NCBI GenBank assembly: GCA_964557295.1
Contig: CAZKZP010000006.1
Coordinates: 1 to 64,000, forward strand
Length of the DNA stretch: 64,000 nt
Direction: 5' to 3'
Source of the DNA: JBFMHP01 sp964557295
GTDB taxonomy: Bacteria; Pseudomonadota; Gammaproteobacteria; RBG-16-57-12
Shown: piece after piece, positions 60,879 through 64,000 of the stretch
Layout: each line of letters opens with the position of its first letter
How positions within the stretch are numbered: position 1 is the stretch's first letter
Notes under the pieces: model-generated
What the model was told of the DNA's origin: nothing
Databases searched by the model: none
What the model saw: the letters and a program-made list of their open reading frames with translations, nothing else
Made by a program: the position numbers and the translations under genes

Positions 60879-63800
60879 ATGATCGATAGATTGGTCGCCT
60901 CATCCCTGGCCCACCGCTGGCTCGTGCTGACCGTGGTATCGGCACTGGTGGCGCTGGGCCTCTACAACTTCCAGAGACTGCCCATCGACGCGGTGCCGGA
61001 CGTCACCAACGTCCAGGTGCAGATCAACACCGAAGCGCCGGGCTACTCGCCGCTGGAGGCGGAGCAGCGCATCACCTACCCCATCGAAACGGCCATGGCG
61101 GGCATTCCCCATCTGGATTACACCCGCTCCCTGTCGCGTTACGGCCTGTCGCAAGTCACCGTGGTGTTCAAGGATGGCACGGACATCTATCTGGCGCGGC
61201 AGCTGATCAACGAACGCCTCTCCGAGGTGAAAGAACAGTTGCCCGCGGGCATCGAACCGGCCATGGGTCCCATCGCCACCGGGCTGGGCGAGATCTTCAT
61301 GTACACCGTCTCCGCCCGGGAAGGCAGTGACATGACGCCCATGGAGCTGCGCACGGTGCAGGACTGGATCGTGCGCCCGCAACTGCGCAACACCCCCGGC
61401 GTGGCCGAGGTCAACACCATCGGCGGTTACACCCAGCAGTTCCACGTGCTGCCCGATCCCGACAAGCTGCTGGCCTATGACCTGAGCCTGGAGGAGATCA
61501 TGGCGGCGCTGGCGCGCAACAATCTCAACACCGGCGCCGGCTACATCGAACGCTTCGGCGCTCAGTATCTGGTGCGCTCGCCGGGCCAGCTGGCCAGCCT
61601 GGACGACATCCGCGCCATCATCGTGGCCAAGCGCGATGGCGTGCCGATCAAGCTGGGCAGCATCGCCCAAATCACCCTCGGCAGCGAACTGCGCACCGGG
61701 GCCGCCACCCAGAATGGGGAAGAGGTGGTGCTGGGCACCGTGTTCATGTTGATGGGCGAGAACAGCCGCGTGGTCTCGCGCGCCGCCGCTGAGCGGCTGG
61801 AGCAGATCAAGCCATCACTGCCCGAAGGCGTGGCGCTGACACCCCTCTACGACCGCACCGATCTGGTGGACAAGACCATCGCCACGGTACAGAAGAATCT
61901 GGCCGAAGGCGCGCTGCTGGTCATCGTCATCCTCTTCCTGCTGTTGGGCAACTGGCGGGCGGCGCTGGTGACGGCGGCGGTGATCCCGGTGGCGATGCTG
62001 ATGACCATCACCGGCATGGTGCAGTCGCGCACCTCCGGCAACCTGATGAGTCTCGGCGCGCTGGACTTTGGTCTGATCGTCGACGGCGCCGTCATCATCG
62101 TCGAAAACTGCCTGCGCCATCTGGCGCTCTATCAGAGCCGCAGCAGCACCCTGCCCGATCTGGCCACCCGCCTGCGCATCGTGCGCGAAGCGACCGTGGA
62201 GGTGATCCGCCCCAGCGTCTTTGGCGTGATCATCATCATGATCGTCTACGTGCCGATCTTTGCCCTCAGCGGCGTCGAAGGCAAGATGTTCCACCCCATG
62301 GCCCTGACGGTGGTCATGGCCCTCACCGCGGCATTGATCCTCTCTCTCACCGCCGTGCCTGCCGCCGTCGCCTTGTTCGTGCGCGGCAAGGTCGAGGAAA
62401 AAGAGAATCTGTTGATGCACGGTGCGCGCCGTGGCTATGAACCGGTATTGCGCTGGGCATTAAAGCATCGCCTGCCCGTGGTCACCGCGGCGGTGTTATT
62501 GGTCGCCATCTCCATCATCCAGACCACCCGCCTGGGGACCGAATTCGTGCCTAACCTGGATGAAGGGGACATCGCCCTGCACGCCCTACGCATCCCCGGC
62601 ACCAGTCTCACCCAGGCGGTGGCGATGCAACGCCAGCTGGAGGCGCGCCTGAGCGAGTTCCCCGAGGTCTCCCACAGCTTCACCAAGATCGGCACGGCAG
62701 AGGTGGCCACCGACCCCATGCCGCCCAACGTCGCCGACACCTTCGTGATGATGAAACCACGGGAAGAGTGGCCCGATCCGCGCAGACCCAAGGCGGAGCT
62801 GATCGCCGCGATGGAGGCCGCCGCCAAGACCATCCCCGGCAACAACTACGAGTTCACCCAGCCGATCCAGATGCGTTTCAACGAACTCATCTCCGGCGTG
62901 CGGTCCGATCTGGCGGTGAAGGTCTACGGCGATGATCTGGAGACGCTGGTGGAACTGGCCGAACGGATCGAGGCGGTGGTGGCGAATGTCGCCGGCGCGG
63001 CCGATGTCCGCACCGAGCAGGTCACCGGCCTGCCGCTGCTGACCGTCATCCCCGACCGCGAGCGCCTGGCCTATTACGGGCTGGACGTGGCCAGTGTGCA
63101 GGAGGCATTGCGCGTGGCCATCGCCGGAGAGGTCGCCGGACAGATCTTCGAAGGCGACCGCCGCTTTGATCTCGTGCTGCGCCTGCCCGATGCCCTGCGC
63201 GGCGATCTGGAGGCCCTGAAGCGCCTGCCCATTCCCTTGCCGAAAGAGATTCAGCGCGAGATCACGGGCGACGCCGACCATCTGGGGCTGATCAAGATCG
63301 CGCCGCACACCCTTCCGCTACAGGAGGTGGCCGACATCGAAATCACCCTCGGCCCCAACCAAATCAGCCGTGAAAACGGCAAACGCCGCGTGGTGGTCAC
63401 CGCCAACGTGCGCGATCGCGATCTAGGCGGCTTTGTCGACGAGGTACAGACCGCCGTGCTGCGTGAGGTGCCACTGCCCGCCGGTTACTGGGTCAGTTAC
63501 GGCGGCACCTTCGAGCAGCTCATTTCCGCATCGAAACGACTGACCATCGTCGTGCCGCTGACCCTGCTGATCATCTTCGGCCTGCTGTTCATGGCCTTCA
63601 ACTCCGTCAAGGACGCGGCACTGGTATTCAGCGGCGTGCCCCTGGCGCTCACCGGCGGCATCGCCGCCCTGACACTGTGGGATCTGCCGCTCTCCCTCTC
63701 CGCGGCCGTGGGCTTCATCGCCCTCTCCGGCGTGGCGGTATTGAACGGCGTGGTGATGCTGTCGTTCATACGCGACCTGGTGGCCAAGGGCATCGCCCTG

Positions 63801-64000
63801 GAACAGGCGATCATCGAAGGGGCATTGACACGCCTGCGCCCCGTGCTGATGACCGCCCTGGTCGCCAGCCTCGGCTTTGTCCCCATGGCCCTCAACGTGG
63901 GAACCGGCGCGGAAGTGCAACGCCCCCTGGCCGCCGTCGTCATCGGCGGCATCATCTCATCCACCGTGCTGACCTTGCTGGTGCTGCCGGTACTTTACCG
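60879..64000 (+). CDS. czcA: Heavy-metal RND transporter CzcA-like (3' end just outside window)
   Basis: Proton-driven inner-membrane pump that exports divalent heavy metals through the CzcCB channel. TAGGAG lies just before the ATG. At least 1040 codons are in frame to the window end; family members have about 1040-1060, so only the last few residues are missing. The start MIDRLVASSLAHRWLVLT, the porter domain, and the central helix DFGLIVDGAVVIVENCLRHL are visible; the acids D396, D402 and E409 correspond to the D, D and E of the Ralstonia CzcA metal/proton pathway, favouring Zn/Co/Cd over Cu/Ag. The open frame ends VLTLLVLPVLYR. Confidence 0.94.
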   Translation, partial: MIDRLVASSLAHRWLVLTVVSALVALGLYNFQRLPIDAVPDVTNVQVQINTEAPGYSPLEAEQRITYPIETAMAGIPHLDYTRSLSRYGLSQVTVVFKDGTDIYLARQLINERLSEVKEQLPAGIEPAMGPIATGLGEIFMYTVSAREGSDMTPMELRTVQDWIVRPQLRNTPGVAEVNTIGGYTQQFHVLPDPDKLLAYDLSLEEIMAALARNNLNTGAGYIERFGAQYLVRSPGQLASLDDIRAIIVAKRDGVPIKLGSIAQITLGSELRTGAATQNGEEVVLGTVFMLMGENSRVVSRAAAERLEQIKPSLPEGVALTPLYDRTDLVDKTIATVQKNLAEGALLVIVILFLLLGNWRAALVTAAVIPVAMLMTITGMVQSRTSGNLMSLGALDFGLIVDGAVIIVENCLRHLALYQSRSSTLPDLATRLRIVREATVEVIRPSVFGVIIIMIVYVPIFALSGVEGKMFHPMALTVVMALTAALILSLTAVPAAVALFVRGKVEEKENLLMHGARRGYEPVLRWALKHRLPVVTAAVLLVAISIIQTTRLGTEFVPNLDEGDIALHALRIPGTSLTQAVAMQRQLEARLSEFPEVSHSFTKIGTAEVATDPMPPNVADTFVMMKPREEWPDPRRPKAELIAAMEAAAKTIPGNNYEFTQPIQMRFNELISGVRSDLAVKVYGDDLETLVELAERIEAVVANVAGAADVRTEQVTGLPLLTVIPDRERLAYYGLDVASVQEALRVAIAGEVAGQIFEGDRRFDLVLRLPDALRGDLEALKRLPIPLPKEIQREITGDADHLGLIKIAPHTLPLQEVADIEITLGPNQISRENGKRRVVVTANVRDRDLGGFVDEVQTAVLREVPLPAGYWVSYGGTFEQLISASKRLTIVVPLTLLIIFGLLFMAFNSVKDAALVFSGVPLALTGGIAALTLWDLPLSLSAAVGFIALSGVAVLNGVVMLSFIRDLVAKGIALEQAIIEGALTRLRPVLMTALVASLGFVPMALNVGTGAEVQRPLAAVVIGGIISSTVLTLLVLPVLY

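Overview
The window is a 64 kb piece of a GC-rich proteobacterial chromosome, almost certainly gammaproteobacterial. Several gene neighbourhoods are typical of that class: fmt-rsmB-DUF4390-ntrY-ntrX-trkA-trkH, def/LysM/dprA/smg/topA, cca-folK-folB-plsY, and glnA-DUF4124-ntrB-ntrC. A class I phosphoribulokinase points to CO2 fixation by the Calvin cycle. An MtrA/MtrB-type porin-cytochrome pair points to electron exchange across the outer membrane. Together they suggest a chemolithoautotroph that may oxidise Fe(II) or another solid or extracellular donor; this is inference. A run of ten Ns (25368-25377) marks a small assembly gap, so the source is a scaffolded draft or metagenome assembly.

Layout. 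1-1365: end of lgt, then thyA. 1495-13123: a redox and signalling block. It holds a large hybrid histidine kinase with a cytochrome-like Cys...Cys-His motif in its sensor. On the minus strand follow a REC-PAS-GGDEF-EAL protein, a decaheme MtrA-like cytochrome, an MtrB-like outer-membrane barrel, a tetraheme cytochrome and a membrane diguanylate cyclase. 13332-18148: folA, apaH, dtd, typA and an LpxL-family acyltransferase. 18258-28201 (minus): trkH, trkA, ntrX-like, ntrY, DUF4390, rsmB, fmt, def. 28448-34672: LysM protein, dprA, smg, topA, prk. 34722-38354: an AT-richer accessory island with a probable gene remnant, a DUF4124 protein, a membrane-anchored seven-bladed RCC1-like protein and an unknown partner. 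38446-50213: housekeeping genes (succinate-semialdehyde dehydrogenase, NDUFA9-like protein, cca, methyltransferases, pteridine reductase, folK, folB, plsY, an MnmA-like PP-loop protein with TusA). 50329-51346: a second AT-rich insert with an M15-peptidase-like protein and a small secreted protein. 51689-57689: glnA with an NtrC box and sigma-54 promoter, DUF4124, ntrB, ntrC, DUF1499, a small lipoprotein and trmL. 57797-64000: a CzcCBA-type heavy-metal RND efflux operon behind a His-rich membrane protein; czcA runs off the window just before its end.

Integration. Nitrogen control is well represented: an intact NtrBC pair next to its likely target glnA, plus NtrYX. The NtrX AAA+ domain has lost the GAFTGA loop and the Walker B acidic residues. 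Folate and one-carbon genes (thyA, folA, pteridine reductase, folB, folK, fmt) are scattered. Cyclic-di-GMP enzymes bracket the electron-transfer genes. Non-coding space carries two copies of a MITE-like element with terminal inverted repeats (4962-5148 and 42756-42989) and several REP-type palindromes beginning GTAGGAGC. I saw no rRNA, tRNA, CRISPR array or intact transposase.
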